Positions 17,230-27,025 of a stretch of 61,809 nt of DNA are shown one piece after another. Location of the stretch: NCBI GenBank assembly GCA_945860065.1, contig CAMAPI010000005.1, positions 1 through 61,809 on the forward strand. Reading direction: 5' to 3'. Position 1 is the stretch's first letter; the number at the start of each line of letters is the position of its first letter. Below the pieces are notes generated by a model. That model searched no databases. It saw nothing but the letters and a program-made list of their open reading frames with translations, and was not told the DNA's origin. Source of the DNA: Chryseobacterium gleum. Lineage in GTDB: Bacteria > Bacteroidota > Bacteroidia > Flavobacteriales_D > Crocinitomicaceae. The translations under genes were made by a program, and so were the position numbers.

Positions 17230-17871
17230 ATGGAGTACAACACCACTAGAGGGAAGTTGATATTGCCAGAATATGGTCGTAATGTGCAGAACATGATTGC
17301 ACACGCAATGGAAATTGCGGACCGAACAGAACGGAACCGTGCGGCACAGGCAATTATCGAAGTGATGGGACAATTAAATCCGCATTTAAGAGATGTGGAT
17401 GACTACAGACATAAATTATGGACACACTTATTTGTGATGTCTGATTTTAAATTAGATGTTGACTCGCCCTACGTAATCCCAAAACAGGAAGTATTAAATG
17501 AGAAGCCAGATCGACTCGTTTACCCGAAAAGTAATATTCGCTACGGTCACTATGGCAAATACACTCAGACCATTCTGGAGGATGCGAAAAAAACGGAAGA
17601 TCCAGCTGAAAAGGAGTATTTAAAAACTTCCATGGCGAACTTCATGAAGAAACAATACTTGTCCCACAACAACGACGCAGTGGAAAATAGTGTCATTGCA
17701 GAACATTTAAAAGAATTGTCAAAAGGGGAATTAATCCTAGATAATCCGGATGATTTGGTGAATACGAACACCCTGCTTCGTACCCTAGGCATCGGCGCAA
17801 ACAACAAGAAATTTGTGAAAACAAACAATTTCAAACAAAAACAAAAAAAGAAATTCCAAAAAAAGCAATAA
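17230..17871 (+). CDS. DUF4290 protein with lysine/glutamine-rich tail
   Basis: 213 residues from the ATG at 17230. An in-frame TTG at 17215 overlaps the purL stop and would add five residues. YNTTRGKLILPEYGRN at the N-terminus is the typical opening of the Bacteroidota-specific DUF4290 family, predicted helical and soluble. No function is known. The last 25 residues are strongly basic (K and Q, ending KKKFQKKQ), which suggests contact with nucleic acid or ribosomes; this is inference. It lies between purL and murA, and its stop is three bases before the murA ATG. Confidence 0.85.
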   Translation: MEYNTTRGKLILPEYGRNVQNMIAHAMEIADRTERNRAAQAIIEVMGQLNPHLRDVDDYRHKLWTHLFVMSDFKLDVDSPYVIPKQEVLNEKPDRLVYPKSNIRYGHYGKYTQTILEDAKKTEDPAEKEYLKTSMANFMKKQYLSHNNDAVENSVIAEHLKELSKGELILDNPDDLVNTNTLLRTLGIGANNKKFVKTNNFKQKQKKKFQKKQ

Positions 17872-17874
17872 ACG

Positions 17875-19182
17875 ATGGCTTCATTTGAAATATACGGAGG
17901 TAAACCATTAAAAGGTGAATTAATTCCTCAAGGAGCAAAAAATGAGGCACTTCAGGTGCTGTGTGCGCCTTTGTTAACAGCTGAAAAAGTAACCATTTCC
18001 AACATTCCGGACATCGTTGATGTCAACAAACTCATTACGCTTTTGCAAACAATGGGTGTGAAAGTGGAGAAAGTGGAGAAAGGAACCTATATTTTTCAGG
18101 CGAAAGACATCGATTTAAAATACTTGGAATCAGAAGATTTCAAAACAAGAGCGTCCTCGTTACGCGGATCGATTATGATTGTTGGACCTTTATTAGCACG
18201 CTATGGTGTTGGATTTATTCCAAAACCTGGAGGAGATAAAATTGGACGTCGTCGCTTAGATACGCACTTCGAAGGATTTGCTTTGCTCGGAGCGAAGTTT
18301 AACTACGACGCAGGTGAACACTTCTATTCGGTAGAAGCAAAGAGCTTGAAGGGTGCATACATTCACTTGGATGAGGCATCAGTTACTGGTACAGCGAACA
18401 TATTAATGGCTGCGGTGATGGCGGAAGGAGAAACGACTTTCTATAACGCTGCATGTGAGCCGTATATTCAACAATTATGTAAAATGTTGAACTCCATGGG
18501 AGCGAACATTAGCGGAATTGGTTCAAATATGCTCATCATCAAAGGAGTGAAGAAATTAGGCGGATGTTTTCACCGAATTCTTCCGGATATGATTGAAATC
18601 GGAAGCTTCATCGGACTAGCAGCAATGACGAAGTCTGAAATCACCATTAAAGATGTAAGTTGGGATAATTTAGGAATCATTCCAAATGTATTTCGTCGTT
18701 TAGGTGTTAAATTAGAGCGTCGTGGCGATGATATTTATATTCCCGCTCAAGAATCCTATGAAATTGATACGTTTATCGATGGTTCTATTCTAACCATATA
18801 CGATGCTCCGTGGCCTGGGTTTACGCCGGACTTACTTTCTATCATATTGGTTGTTGCTTCTCAGGCAAAAGGATCCGTGTTGATTCACCAGAAAATGTTT
18901 GAATCTCGTTTGTTCTTTGTCGACAAATTAATCGATATGGGTGCGCAAATTATTTTGTGTGATCCACATAGAGCAACGGTGATTGGCTTAAATCGTGAGC
19001 ATGACTTACGTGGAATCACGATGTCCTCTCCCGATATCCGTGCAGGTGTTTCATTGTTGATTGCCGCTCTTTCCGCAAAAGGTAAAAGCGTGATCGAAAA
19101 CATCGAGCAAATTGACCGTGGATACCAAGATATTGAATTGCGCTTGAATAATATCGGTGCAGATATTCGTCGCGTTGGCTAA
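17875..19182 (+). CDS. murA: UDP-N-acetylglucosamine 1-carboxyvinyltransferase with Cys-to-Asp active site
   Basis: 435 residues, full length, two EPSP-synthase-like domains. It transfers enolpyruvate from PEP to UDP-GlcNAc, the first committed step of peptidoglycan synthesis. Conserved parts are visible: GAKNEAL near the N-terminus, SSLRGSIMIVGPLLAR (about 94-109), PGGDKIGRRRLDTHFEG, and PDLLSIILV. In Escherichia coli the mobile loop reads PGGCTIG, with Cys115 as the residue alkylated by fosfomycin; here the same place is Asp121. This substitution keeps activity in other bacteria and makes them insensitive to fosfomycin. The last base of its stop is the first base of the next start. Confidence 0.96.
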   Translation: MASFEIYGGKPLKGELIPQGAKNEALQVLCAPLLTAEKVTISNIPDIVDVNKLITLLQTMGVKVEKVEKGTYIFQAKDIDLKYLESEDFKTRASSLRGSIMIVGPLLARYGVGFIPKPGGDKIGRRRLDTHFEGFALLGAKFNYDAGEHFYSVEAKSLKGAYIHLDEASVTGTANILMAAVMAEGETTFYNAACEPYIQQLCKMLNSMGANISGIGSNMLIIKGVKKLGGCFHRILPDMIEIGSFIGLAAMTKSEITIKDVSWDNLGIIPNVFRRLGVKLERRGDDIYIPAQESYEIDTFIDGSILTIYDAPWPGFTPDLLSIILVVASQAKGSVLIHQKMFESRLFFVDKLIDMGAQIILCDPHRATVIGLNREHDLRGITMSSPDIRAGVSLLIAALSAKGKSVIENIEQIDRGYQDIELRLNNIGADIRRVG

Positions 19183-19700
19183 TGAAGAAACAACTTATTT
19201 TCGGACTCCTTTTCATTGTGGCATACGCATGCTATGCCTTGTGTTTTCGTTCGGAAAAGTCCTTCGACTCTAAAGATCTTGCACCAGAAATCAAGTTGGT
19301 AGGAACCAATGGAAAAATCCGGAAACTATCGGACCTTCGAGGTAAGTTAGTTTTGGTGGACTTTTGGGCGTCTTGGTGTGGACCATGCCGAAAAGAAAGT
19401 CCAAATGTGGTGGAAGCATTTGGGAAATACAAATCAAAGGAATTTAAAAATGCCAATGGATTCGAAGTGTTTAGTGTTTCGATCGACAAAGATGTTTTAG
19501 CTTGGAAACAAGCGATAAAGGAAGATCACCTATCCTGGAAAAACCACGTAATAGATAAAGATGGAATTGCCGCAGCGAATTACGGTGTGTCTTCTATTCC
19601 AAGTGCTTTTTTAGTGGATGGTGAAGGACATATTGTTGCCAGTGGCGGAGAGTTGAGGGGAATTCAATTACACATTCGGATCGACAAACAACTCAAGTAG
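19182..19700 (+). CDS. TlpA-like membrane-anchored thioredoxin
   Basis: 172 residues. A hydrophobic segment at about 5-22 anchors the protein; the rest is a thioredoxin/AhpC-like domain with the redox pair C66-GP-C69 in FWASWCGPCRKE and the cis-Pro region SSIPSAFLVD. Proteins of this type reduce disulfides outside the cytoplasmic membrane, for example in cytochrome c maturation or protein repair. The gene overlaps the murA stop by one base (TAATG) and is last in the purL operon. Its stop is directly followed by the stop of the convergent nucleoside phosphorylase gene. Confidence 0.88.
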   Translation: MKKQLIFGLLFIVAYACYALCFRSEKSFDSKDLAPEIKLVGTNGKIRKLSDLRGKLVLVDFWASWCGPCRKESPNVVEAFGKYKSKEFKNANGFEVFSVSIDKDVLAWKQAIKEDHLSWKNHVIDKDGIAAANYGVSSIPSAFLVDGEGHIVASGGELRGIQLHIRIDKQLK

Positions 19701-20564
19701 TTAGATTCGTTTGAGAACGTAGCTAATCAACGCCTTCATTTCACGCTCAGAGCCTGTCGAAAATTCCATGTTTGGACGATTAGCTATTCCCAGGCATATC
19801 GTCGCACACGCATGTCCTAGTTGACGCCCTAAGGCAAATATCGCTGAACTTTCCATTTCAAAATTAACAATCGACCATTCTTCTTGCTGAAAACTGCCAA
19901 GTTTTTCATGGATATCTTTGATTTTACTTTCTAAACGCAATGAACGTCCTTGAGGTCCATAAAAGCCTGAACTTGTGACCGTAATGCCTTCGTATGTTTC
20001 CGCTGACCGCAATTTTGACGTTAATCCTTCATTTGCAGTGATAAGATATGGGGTAATTCCGAAGGGTAGAGCTAAGTGTGCATTTATCGCTGAACAGAGG
20101 GATATTTCGTTAGGTGTATAGTCTATTGGGTAAAAATGCGCCACATTGTCCAATCCATACGCATGAGATGATAAAAGGTAAGAATGCAAAGGAATTTTTG
20201 TCTGTAGAATTCCACAAGTACCTATGCGAATTATTTCTAGCTGAGTCTTAATTGTTTTTTCAATCCGTAAATTTAAATCGATATTCACTAGTGCGTCGAG
20301 CTCTTGGATGCAAATGTCGATGTTGTCTGTTCCGATTCCGGTGGAAATGGCACTGATGCGTTTTCCTTGAAACATTCCGGTGTGACAAACAAATTCTCTA
20401 TGTTGCGTTTTGTGCTGAATAACATCGAAAAAGGAAGAAATAAGTGCTACGCGATCTTGATCTCCAACAAGAATAATTTTATGTGCTATTTGATGTGGCT
20501 GTAAGGCCAAATGATACACCTCATTTCGCTCGTTTAATACGAGTTCAGTTGCAGGGAATTGCAT
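19701..20564 (-). CDS. Nucleoside phosphorylase (uridine phosphorylase-like)
   Basis: 287 residues of the PNP/UDP phosphorylase family. Recognisable parts are VGDQDRVALIS near the N-terminus (phosphate loop, GDxxR), STGIGTDNIDI, IRIGTCGILQ and VNFEMESSAIFALG, where the EMES motif binds the ribose. It splits a nucleoside with phosphate into base and ribose-1-phosphate; uridine is the likeliest substrate, but related activities cannot be excluded. It is third in a minus-strand operon after the T9SS protein and the DUF4197 lipoprotein (three-base gap). Confidence 0.85.
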   Translation of the reverse strand: MQFPATELVLNERNEVYHLALQPHQIAHKIILVGDQDRVALISSFFDVIQHKTQHREFVCHTGMFQGKRISAISTGIGTDNIDICIQELDALVNIDLNLRIEKTIKTQLEIIRIGTCGILQTKIPLHSYLLSSHAYGLDNVAHFYPIDYTPNEISLCSAINAHLALPFGITPYLITANEGLTSKLRSAETYEGITVTSSGFYGPQGRSLRLESKIKDIHEKLGSFQQEEWSIVNFEMESSAIFALGRQLGHACATICLGIANRPNMEFSTGSEREMKALISYVLKRI

Positions 20565-20567
20565 GTG

Positions 20568-21299
20568 TTAGAAGCTGCCGAAAACTTTTGCTAACAATTC
20601 TGTTACTCGAGCTGCAGGATCCTTACGGATTTTGTTCTCTTCTTGCTCCACCATCTTGAATAGTCCTTCAATCGCTTTTTCAGTCACATATGCATTTAAG
20701 TCCGGATTGATTTTTTCTCCACCCGTCAACTTCATAGCCGTATTGTATTTGGTCATGATTGGATTCCAATATTCCGTCAATTTCACGCGAGAAATAGCTT
20801 CAGCTACCTTAGGCGAGAATGCCGTTGTTAACTTCGCAGTAGTTTGGTCTTTAAGGAATTTCGTTGCTGCCCCGTTACCACCATTCAAGATGGCGAATCC
20901 ATCCTGGACACTCATGCTTGTGATTGCATCCACAAATATAGGTAGCGCTTCTTTAGCTGCTTCTTCCGCTGCTCGATTTAAAGTAGTTTCAAACTTATCA
21001 ACCTGCGCAGTCATTCCTAAATCAATGGCTTTTTGACGCGCTTTAATCGCATCAGGAGGGAAAGCCAAGCGAATCACTTCGTTTTTTAAAAATCCATCCG
21101 TTACCGATGTCACATTCACTGCATTCTTGATTCCAACTTGCAAAGCTTCCTTGAGTCCGGATATCACTTCTTGGTTACTTAATTTAGGTGCAGCAGGTGT
21201 TGTAACTGGATTAATGTATCCATTTACCATGGATAAGTCAACTTTGGAACAGGTCCCAACAAACAAAGAAATAGAGGAGAACGCGAGAATTTTAAGCAT
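20568..21299 (-). CDS. DUF4197 lipoprotein
   Basis: 243 residues. The N-terminus is a lipoprotein signal with Cys17 in FVGTCSK. The rest matches DUF4197: SNQEVISGLKEALQVG, VRLAFPPDA, and regularly spaced alanine-rich helices, ending in a short helix. The function is unknown; it is a periplasmic or outer-membrane-attached protein. The start is two bases after the stop of the large T9SS gene on the same strand, so they are one operon. Confidence 0.88.
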   Translation of the reverse strand: MLKILAFSSISLFVGTCSKVDLSMVNGYINPVTTPAAPKLSNQEVISGLKEALQVGIKNAVNVTSVTDGFLKNEVIRLAFPPDAIKARQKAIDLGMTAQVDKFETTLNRAAEEAAKEALPIFVDAITSMSVQDGFAILNGGNGAATKFLKDQTTAKLTTAFSPKVAEAISRVKLTEYWNPIMTKYNTAMKLTGGEKINPDLNAYVTEKAIEGLFKMVEQEENKIRKDPAARVTELLAKVFGSF

Positions 21300-21301
21300 A
21301 A

Positions 21302-24007
21302 TTAACGAATAACATTGATGATTCCAGTTCTTTCGTTTTTACCATCATTATCAAGCTCTTTGTACCAAGCTTTCCACGTGTAAATTCCCGGTTGAACTTT
21401 TTGACCATTGTAGTATCCATCCCAGTAAGAATTCACATCATGTGTTTCCCAAACCACTTCACCCCAACGGTTGTGAATGGTTAATTCGAAGTTGGCTTTA
21501 TCAATTCCTTCGACATAGAACATCCAAACTTGATTGTGTTCATCATCATCTGGTGTAAATGCAGTTGGTGCATAGAAAATCACATCTGAAACCACTTGAA
21601 TTGGATACGTCACTGAATCGGAACAACCTAAGTTCGTTGTAACGATTAAGGTAATGTCATATGTCCCCATAACTCCTTCAGGGAAGGTAATCATAGCTGT
21701 TCCACCATTGTTTACAATGCTAGTTGCTCCTGAACTCACCCAGTTGTAACTAGCAATATTTCCTGTAGAAATGTCATTTGTTTGAACAGTTGTTTCAAAC
21801 CATGTTAATGGACTTTTCGAAATCGTAAAGTCAGCAGTTGGCAATGGAGTAACTTCTACGATATCTTGGAAGTGTCCAAAGTATAAACATCCGTGAATTG
21901 AAGTGACAATCATATCCACCGTGTACGTTCCGGGTGTAGGCAATGTATGGGGCAATGGATCAAGGCTATTTACGGTGAAGGATTCACCGGTAGAGAAAAT
22001 GTATTGTGTCGTAGCAACGTCGACACCGTTTGTGGACATGTTGCTAAATACAAAGTCTCCAGGCAAACATCTTTGTGAAAAGTCAGGAACGGTGTTCGGG
22101 ATAATTTCTAGTGGAAAAATAATGGTCATACATTCTGTAGTCGTTGGTGAGCCACATGCTTCACTCAAGGTAACACAATAAACTGTTCCTGAATTAATCG
22201 GATCAACGGTAAGTGAACTGCCATTTCCAATTGGTAATCCGTCTTCTGTCCATGTGTATGTGTACGTTGTGGACCCACCTGCTCCTGTTGCTGTTAAAAG
22301 AATCGCATCCTCAGAACAGATCATGGTATCTTGTGTCAAGAAGGTAATATCCAGTGGCGCTGGTTCACTAATTGTTACATCCAACGTTTGCACACAACCG
22401 TTTATATCAGTTACCGTCACCGTGTGTAATCCTGCACCTAAATCCAATGCTGTTGCTGCTGAAGCGGTAGAACCTGTCCAACTGTAAGAATATGCTGGAG
22501 TTCCTTGTGTTACGTTCACCGTTGCTTGTCCATTCGCAATGGTGTAACAGTTCGCATTGACAATGTTCGTCATTGTTAAAATCATTGGAGGAATTTCCGT
22601 GATTGTCACGTAAATCGTATCCGCGCATCCAGATGCTGTGGTAGCATAGCACCAGTAGTTACCGGCACTTAGACCCGTTGCGGTTTGTGTATTTTGACCA
22701 TTACTCCATTGAAAATTAACGACTCCTGTTATTGGAGTAATTACTGCTGTTGCTGTTCCGTCACTTCCCCCCGGACAGGAAACCGGAGTTGTAGTCGAAT
22801 TAAATGTGGCAGGATTGTCTGAAACAACCGCTGTTCCGATTGATGAACAACCATTACCATTAACAACAGTAACTGTATATGTACCTGCTAATAATCCAGT
22901 TGCAGTTGCACCTGTTGCACCATTACTCCAAGCATACGTATAGGGTGGAGGAGAACCTGCTCCTGGCACCGCAGTAGCTGTTCCAACACCTTGAGAGCAA
23001 ATATCTGGAACGGTTGTCGTTGCCAAGGTTGGATTAGTAACGGTCAACCAAGTGGTATCGTTGGTAATCGAACCAACACTTGTTCCACATGCTGCTCCTG
23101 TTAAAAAATAACCGGTTGTCCCGGATGGAACTGGATTCACGTTTAAAGTACCATTGTTGTAAGGGAATGTTTGACCCAGTGTATTTGCCCAAAGGAAATT
23201 ACTTCCAGGACTATTTACCATAGCATACGGTATCTGCGACATGGTGTACGAATTTGTGTTTGCAGGTGCCGTAGGTAAAAATCTTCTTCCATCTTGATTC
23301 GCACTCCAAACCGAAACATTTCTTCCTGGTGTAATATGTGCAACGGTCATTGGGTTGTTTTCAGACCCCTGAATCGCTAAACTACTATTCCATGTACCAC
23401 AAATTGGTTTGTTACCGATGTGCATCTCAAAAATATTGGACGTTTCGTAAAGGATAATCGCTAGGTAATTACATTGCGTGGTACAACCAAACATGGCTAC
23501 GTTTTTATATAGCACCACAAATTTACGATTTGGCGCCGTACCAATGGTTTGGTATTGAATTTGTCCTGCTGTTGCCGGATTCAAATCTTGATAAGCAATC
23601 ATAATAGAGTTACGAGCGGATGGAAATGCCATATTCGGTAGAGGTGTTACTCCGCCCAACGACCATGGACAGTATCCGCCAGCATTCGTCGTGTTAAAAG
23701 AGATGAGTCCATTAGAACCAATCACACAATTTGAGTAATTTGTCCCGTAAAAACTAAATGGAAATCCAATTGCTACAGACCCAGACCAAACGTCGTCACT
23801 TAAAAAAACGCTTGTAGGTGCATTTAAATAGACTCCTGCTGCTGTTCCAGGATTCACCCCAGTATTGCAATTATTTATGGTAACTGTTTGACCAGCACAA
23901 ATGGTCGCATCTACCCCAAGACATAATACCACATTGCTTTGAGCGAATGAGTTTAGCTGAGTAGCTAACATCAATAGAATGGAGCTTGTTAACTTGATGA
24001 AATTCAT
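21302..24007 (-). CDS. T9SS type B secreted protein with SprB-like repeats (gliding-motility-associated C-terminus)
   Basis: About 901 residues from the ATG at 24007 (an ATG at 24031 is also in frame). A Sec signal ends at SFAQ. The N-terminal third resembles a beta-sandwich found in adhesins (SVAIGFPFSFYG, IGSNGLISFN). Then come about three SprB-type repeats of 80-90 residues (each with a YxWSNG-like motif and GxYTVTVxxxxGC), a PKD-like region (PTADFTISKSP), and the type B sorting domain, with FYAPTAFTPDDDEHN followed by HNRWGEVVWET and YNGQKVQPGIYTW. It should be exported by Sec, moved across the outer membrane by T9SS, and act as a surface adhesin. A -7 element lies about 95 bases upstream. 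Confidence 0.93.
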   Translation of the reverse strand: MNFIKLTSSILLMLATQLNSFAQSNVVLCLGVDATICAGQTVTINNCNTGVNPGTAAGVYLNAPTSVFLSDDVWSGSVAIGFPFSFYGTNYSNCVIGSNGLISFNTTNAGGYCPWSLGGVTPLPNMAFPSARNSIMIAYQDLNPATAGQIQYQTIGTAPNRKFVVLYKNVAMFGCTTQCNYLAIILYETSNIFEMHIGNKPICGTWNSSLAIQGSENNPMTVAHITPGRNVSVWSANQDGRRFLPTAPANTNSYTMSQIPYAMVNSPGSNFLWANTLGQTFPYNNGTLNVNPVPSGTTGYFLTGAACGTSVGSITNDTTWLTVTNPTLATTTVPDICSQGVGTATAVPGAGSPPPYTYAWSNGATGATATGLLAGTYTVTVVNGNGCSSIGTAVVSDNPATFNSTTTPVSCPGGSDGTATAVITPITGVVNFQWSNGQNTQTATGLSAGNYWCYATTASGCADTIYVTITEIPPMILTMTNIVNANCYTIANGQATVNVTQGTPAYSYSWTGSTASAATALDLGAGLHTVTVTDINGCVQTLDVTISEPAPLDITFLTQDTMICSEDAILLTATGAGGSTTYTYTWTEDGLPIGNGSSLTVDPINSGTVYCVTLSEACGSPTTTECMTIIFPLEIIPNTVPDFSQRCLPGDFVFSNMSTNGVDVATTQYIFSTGESFTVNSLDPLPHTLPTPGTYTVDMIVTSIHGCLYFGHFQDIVEVTPLPTADFTISKSPLTWFETTVQTNDISTGNIASYNWVSSGATSIVNNGGTAMITFPEGVMGTYDITLIVTTNLGCSDSVTYPIQVVSDVIFYAPTAFTPDDDEHNQVWMFYVEGIDKANFELTIHNRWGEVVWETHDVNSYWDGYYNGQKVQPGIYTWKAWYKELDNDGKNERTGIINVIR

Positions 24008-24101
24008 ATTTTTTTTTGCTGTGTGTAACATGTTTTCGAATACTTGTAGTTAGTTCTGAGCATTAAACGACAAAGTTTCGCTCTGGGTTGCTTAGATGTG
24101 T

Positions 24102-24109
24102 CAAAAATA
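24102..24109 (-). promoter_or_regulatory. -7 element TATTTTTG (T9SS protein operon promoter)
   Basis: Reads CAAAAATA on the + strand. It lies in the 293-base gap between the divergent T9SS and gdhA genes. Apart from this element and the one at 24261, I see no further structure in the gap. Confidence 0.45.
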
Positions 24110-24260
24110 TGAAAAAAAGTTACGTTACACAAGGATGTTCTATTGGTAATTCTGCTTTACCGAGGTGAAAAAATGCTGAAATAAGTGAATTGTAGTTAAA
24201 GTGTCATTTGGACACTAATAATTTGTTAAAAATAGTTGGCTTTTCGTACGAAAATGTTGC

Positions 24261-24268
24261 TACTTTTG
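24261..24268 (+). promoter_or_regulatory. -7 element TACTTTTG (gdhA promoter)
   Basis: Exact TAnnTTTG. It places the gdhA start at the ATG 24301 with a leader of about 29 nt and rules out the in-frame start at 24208, which is upstream of it. Confidence 0.65.
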
Positions 24269-24300
24269 CCCAAGTTCAATTTATAAAAAAAACGATAAAT

Positions 24301-25656
24301 ATGTCAAATAAGTATCATGCAGAGATTGAAGCGTTCATGGATCGAGTTCGTGCTAAAAACGGACATGAGCCAGAATTTCTTCAAGCGGTTCAAGAAGTAG
24401 CTGAAGCAGTTATTCCAATTATTGAAGCAAGTCCAAAATACAAGGCGGCTAAAATTTTAGATCGCATTGTAGAACCTGAAAGAACTATTATTTTCCGTGT
24501 TCCTTGGTTAGATGATAAAGGGGAGGCTCAAGTGAACAGAGGTTACCGTGTTGAGTTTAACTCTGCTATCGGACCTTACAAAGGTGGTTTACGCTTCCAT
24601 CCATCAGTAAACTTATCGATTCTTAAATTTTTAGGATTCGAGCAAATTTTCAAAAACTCCCTAACAACACTTCCTATGGGTGGTGGTAAAGGTGGGTCTG
24701 ATTTTGATCCGAAAGGAAAATCAGACAACGAAGTAATGAAATTCTGTCAATCATTTATGACTGAGTTATCTCGTCACATTGGAGCTGACACAGATGTACC
24801 TGCGGGTGATATCGGTGTTGGTGGACGTGAAATCGGTTACATGTTTGGACAATACAAAAGAATTCGCAACGAATTTACGGGAGTATTAACTGGAAAAGCA
24901 CGCAACTGGGGTGGATCATTGATTCGTCCAGAAGCTACTGGTTATGGTACCGTTTATTTTGCTCAAGAAATGTTGGCGACCAAAGGTGATTCTTTCCAAG
25001 GTAAAGTTGTCGCTGTTTCTGGTTCTGGAAATGTGGCTCAATATGCTTGTGAAAAAGCAACCCATTTAGGAGCGAAAGTGGTTACATTGTCAGATTCAGA
25101 AGGCTACATCTATGATGCAGACGGAATAGATGCGGGTAAATTGGCATTCGTGATGGAATTGAAAAATGTAAAACGTGGACGCATTTCTGAATACTGCAAT
25201 GTATACTCATCCGCAAAATTCATCGCTGGAAAACGTCCTTGGGAAGTGAAAGCAGACATCGCTCTTCCATGTGCAACTCAAAATGAGTTGAATGGTGATG
25301 AAGCGAAAGTACTTGTTTCTAACGGTGTGATTTGTGTAGCAGAAGGAGCAAACATGCCTTCTACTCCAGAAGCAATTACCGCATTCCATAACGCGAAAGT
25401 ATTGTTCTCTCCAGGAAAAGCGTCAAACGCTGGTGGAGTAGCAACTTCAGGATTGGAAATGTCACAAAATTCACTTCGTCTTTCTTGGCCTGCTGAAGAG
25501 GTGGACCAACGTTTACACGGAATCATGGTTTCAATCCACGAGGCATGTGTGAAATACGGTAAAGATGAAGCTGGATACGTAGATTACGTAAAAGGTGCAA
25601 ACATCGCTGGATTTGTGAAAGTTGCAGATTCAATGATCGATCAAGGTTTGGTTTAA
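24301..25656 (+). CDS. gdhA: NADP-type glutamate dehydrogenase
   Basis: 451 residues, the normal length of the hexameric class I enzyme. Conserved pieces are [55 protein letters not shown] (the catalytic lysine lies in the GGGKGG region), [17 protein letters not shown], and the nucleotide-binding [11 protein letters not shown]. It makes glutamate from 2-oxoglutarate and ammonium and is the entry point for ammonium assimilation. It is a single-gene unit with a -7 element upstream and a strong terminator downstream. Confidence 0.97.
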   Translation: MSNKYHAEIEAFMDRVRAKNGHEPEFLQAVQEVAEAVIPIIEASPKYKAAKILDRIVEPERTIIFRVPWLDDKGEAQVNRGYRVEFNSAIGPYKGGLRFHPSVNLSILKFLGFEQIFKNSLTTLPMGGGKGGSDFDPKGKSDNEVMKFCQSFMTELSRHIGADTDVPAGDIGVGGREIGYMFGQYKRIRNEFTGVLTGKARNWGGSLIRPEATGYGTVYFAQEMLATKGDSFQGKVVAVSGSGNVAQYACEKATHLGAKVVTLSDSEGYIYDADGIDAGKLAFVMELKNVKRGRISEYCNVYSSAKFIAGKRPWEVKADIALPCATQNELNGDEAKVLVSNGVICVAEGANMPSTPEAITAFHNAKVLFSPGKASNAGGVATSGLEMSQNSLRLSWPAEEVDQRLHGIMVSIHEACVKYGKDEAGYVDYVKGANIAGFVKVADSMIDQGLV

Positions 25657-25674
25657 TAACCATTCATAAAAATG

Positions 25675-25704
25675 AAAATCCCGTCTTTGGCGGGATTTTT
25701 TTTG
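25675..25704 (+). terminator. Intrinsic terminator of gdhA
   Basis: AAAATCCCG / CGGGATTTT stem with a seven-base loop followed by a long T run, 18 bases after the gdhA stop. It excludes the in-frame ATG at 25672 as the start of the next gene, because that would place the hairpin inside the coding sequence. Confidence 0.9.
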
Positions 25705-25737
25705 CACTTATTTTCTGAATTTTCAGCACCTTTGTAT

Positions 25738-26238
25738 GTGATACATCGACTGATTATTTATTGTTTTATTATTTGTCAGCACTGGCTTTGTTCAGCGCAA
25801 AATCAAGTTGTGTCTGGTGTTTGTCGTATTGGTCTGACACAAGAACTTCAGAAATTCACTCCCTTTACACGTGCACGCCTTCAATTCGAACGAAATAAAA
25901 ACATCTTCGCGTTGAACCTTGGGCTTTCCATGCAAAAAGCTTCCCAACAGATTCTTGCGCCATCTTTAGCAATTGATTACGCACATCTTTGGAAAATTCA
26001 ACGAATTTCTCTTGGTCCTGTCCTGGATTTCTCCATGGATTCGTATGTGTTTGGCGCACGTTTCTTGTTCCTTCATTCGTCGGTTGGATATCGATTTGCC
26101 TTTGGAATTAAATGGCAATTTTTTCAAGAAGCAACAGTGGGCCCGACTACCGAATCCTTTACTTACTTGGATCAAAAGAATGAGCAATTCACGTGGAATT
26201 ATCATATAAAACTTGGACTGCAATATGCACTACGTTAA
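25738..26238 (+). CDS. Small secreted hypothetical protein
   Basis: About 166 residues from a GTG at 25738. The first 20 residues form a signal peptide (hydrophobic, ending CSAQN) and the rest has the alternating pattern of outer-membrane or beta-rich proteins, ending in a strand-like LGLQYALR. I do not recognise the family; a small outer-membrane beta-barrel is possible. The GTG start is chosen because the upstream ATG lies in the gdhA terminator and the GTG begins exactly at the signal peptide. A weak -7-like element (CACCTTTG) is at 25727-25734. The 3' end overlaps the next gene by 14 bases. Confidence 0.65.
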   Translation: MIHRLIIYCFIICQHWLCSAQNQVVSGVCRIGLTQELQKFTPFTRARLQFERNKNIFALNLGLSMQKASQQILAPSLAIDYAHLWKIQRISLGPVLDFSMDSYVFGARFLFLHSSVGYRFAFGIKWQFFQEATVGPTTESFTYLDQKNEQFTWNYHIKLGLQYALR

Positions 26239-27025
26239 GATTGCTTTCTTGTTATGCGTCCTTTTTGCTTGCACGAAAAGCGAAGAAGTCAAGAACATCC
26301 TTGTTTTTGGACATGCTGGAATGGGATTGAGTATGGATAATTCCATTTATCACGATAATTCAAAAGAAGCGGTTTCACTTGCCTTGAATTTACCCACGTC
26401 AAATGGGGTGGAGGTAGATGTGCGTTTAGGTGCGGATGGAGCCCTGTGGCTCTATCACGATGAATGGTTGGAAGCGGAAACCAATGGCGAAGGATGTGTT
26501 TCAGAGCTGAGTGATCCGGATTTATCCAAAATCAACTATCAAACACTGAAGAAAGAGAAGTTGGTGAAATTAGTCGATGTCTTGAGTTTGCTGCGTGAGG
26601 ATCAGCAATTATTTATTGATTTGAAACCTGTCAATTCTTGTCGTAATGAACGGGTAGACTTCGAACGCTTGAAAGAAGCTTTTGAGGAACAGTTGCATGG
26701 ATATGAGAACCAAGTAAAAATCATCTGTTCGTATGAGTATTGGCTGAACGAATTGGCTTCTGAATATGAGGTATTATACTCAACTGATGATGTCGAAAAA
26801 GGAAAGAAAATGATACAGAAACATCCAAGTATCGTTGGACTAGTTATTCGAAATGCGGTGATTCATACACAAGATGTTCAGTGGATCAAGCAGCAAAATC
26901 AATCGGTATATTTGTATGATATCCGTTCCTTGAAAGGAATTCGACAAGCGTATGCTAAGGGTCCGACCGGAATCCTCGCAGATGATCTCAGAAATGCATT
27001 AGAAGAAAGAGGTTATGCTTTGTAG
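26225..27025 (+). CDS. Glycerophosphodiester phosphodiesterase-like lipoprotein
   Basis: About 266 residues. Lipoprotein signal with LFAC, lipidated Cys16. The GDPD fold is visible: FGHAGMG (the usual AHRG is replaced by GHAG), [21 protein letters not shown] containing the metal-binding Glu-Asp pair and the second His, and FIDLKPVN. GDPDs split glycerophosphodiesters into glycerol-3-phosphate and an alcohol. The first His and the E-x-D pair are kept, so activity is likely; the missing Arg after the first His is unusual. It overlaps the secreted protein upstream and the convergent gcvT downstream by 13 bases. Confidence 0.8.
   Translation: MHYVKIAFLLCVLFACTKSEEVKNILVFGHAGMGLSMDNSIYHDNSKEAVSLALNLPTSNGVEVDVRLGADGALWLYHDEWLEAETNGEGCVSELSDPDLSKINYQTLKKEKLVKLVDVLSLLREDQQLFIDLKPVNSCRNERVDFERLKEAFEEQLHGYENQVKIICSYEYWLNELASEYEVLYSTDDVEKGKKMIQKHPSIVGLVIRNAVIHTQDVQWIKQQNQSVYLYDIRSLKGIRQAYAKGPTGILADDLRNALEERGYAL

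Noticed and set aside
25672-25737. N-terminal extension of the secreted protein gene from the ATG at 25672
   Set aside because: It would place the gdhA terminator hairpin inside the coding sequence, and the signal peptide begins only at 25738.
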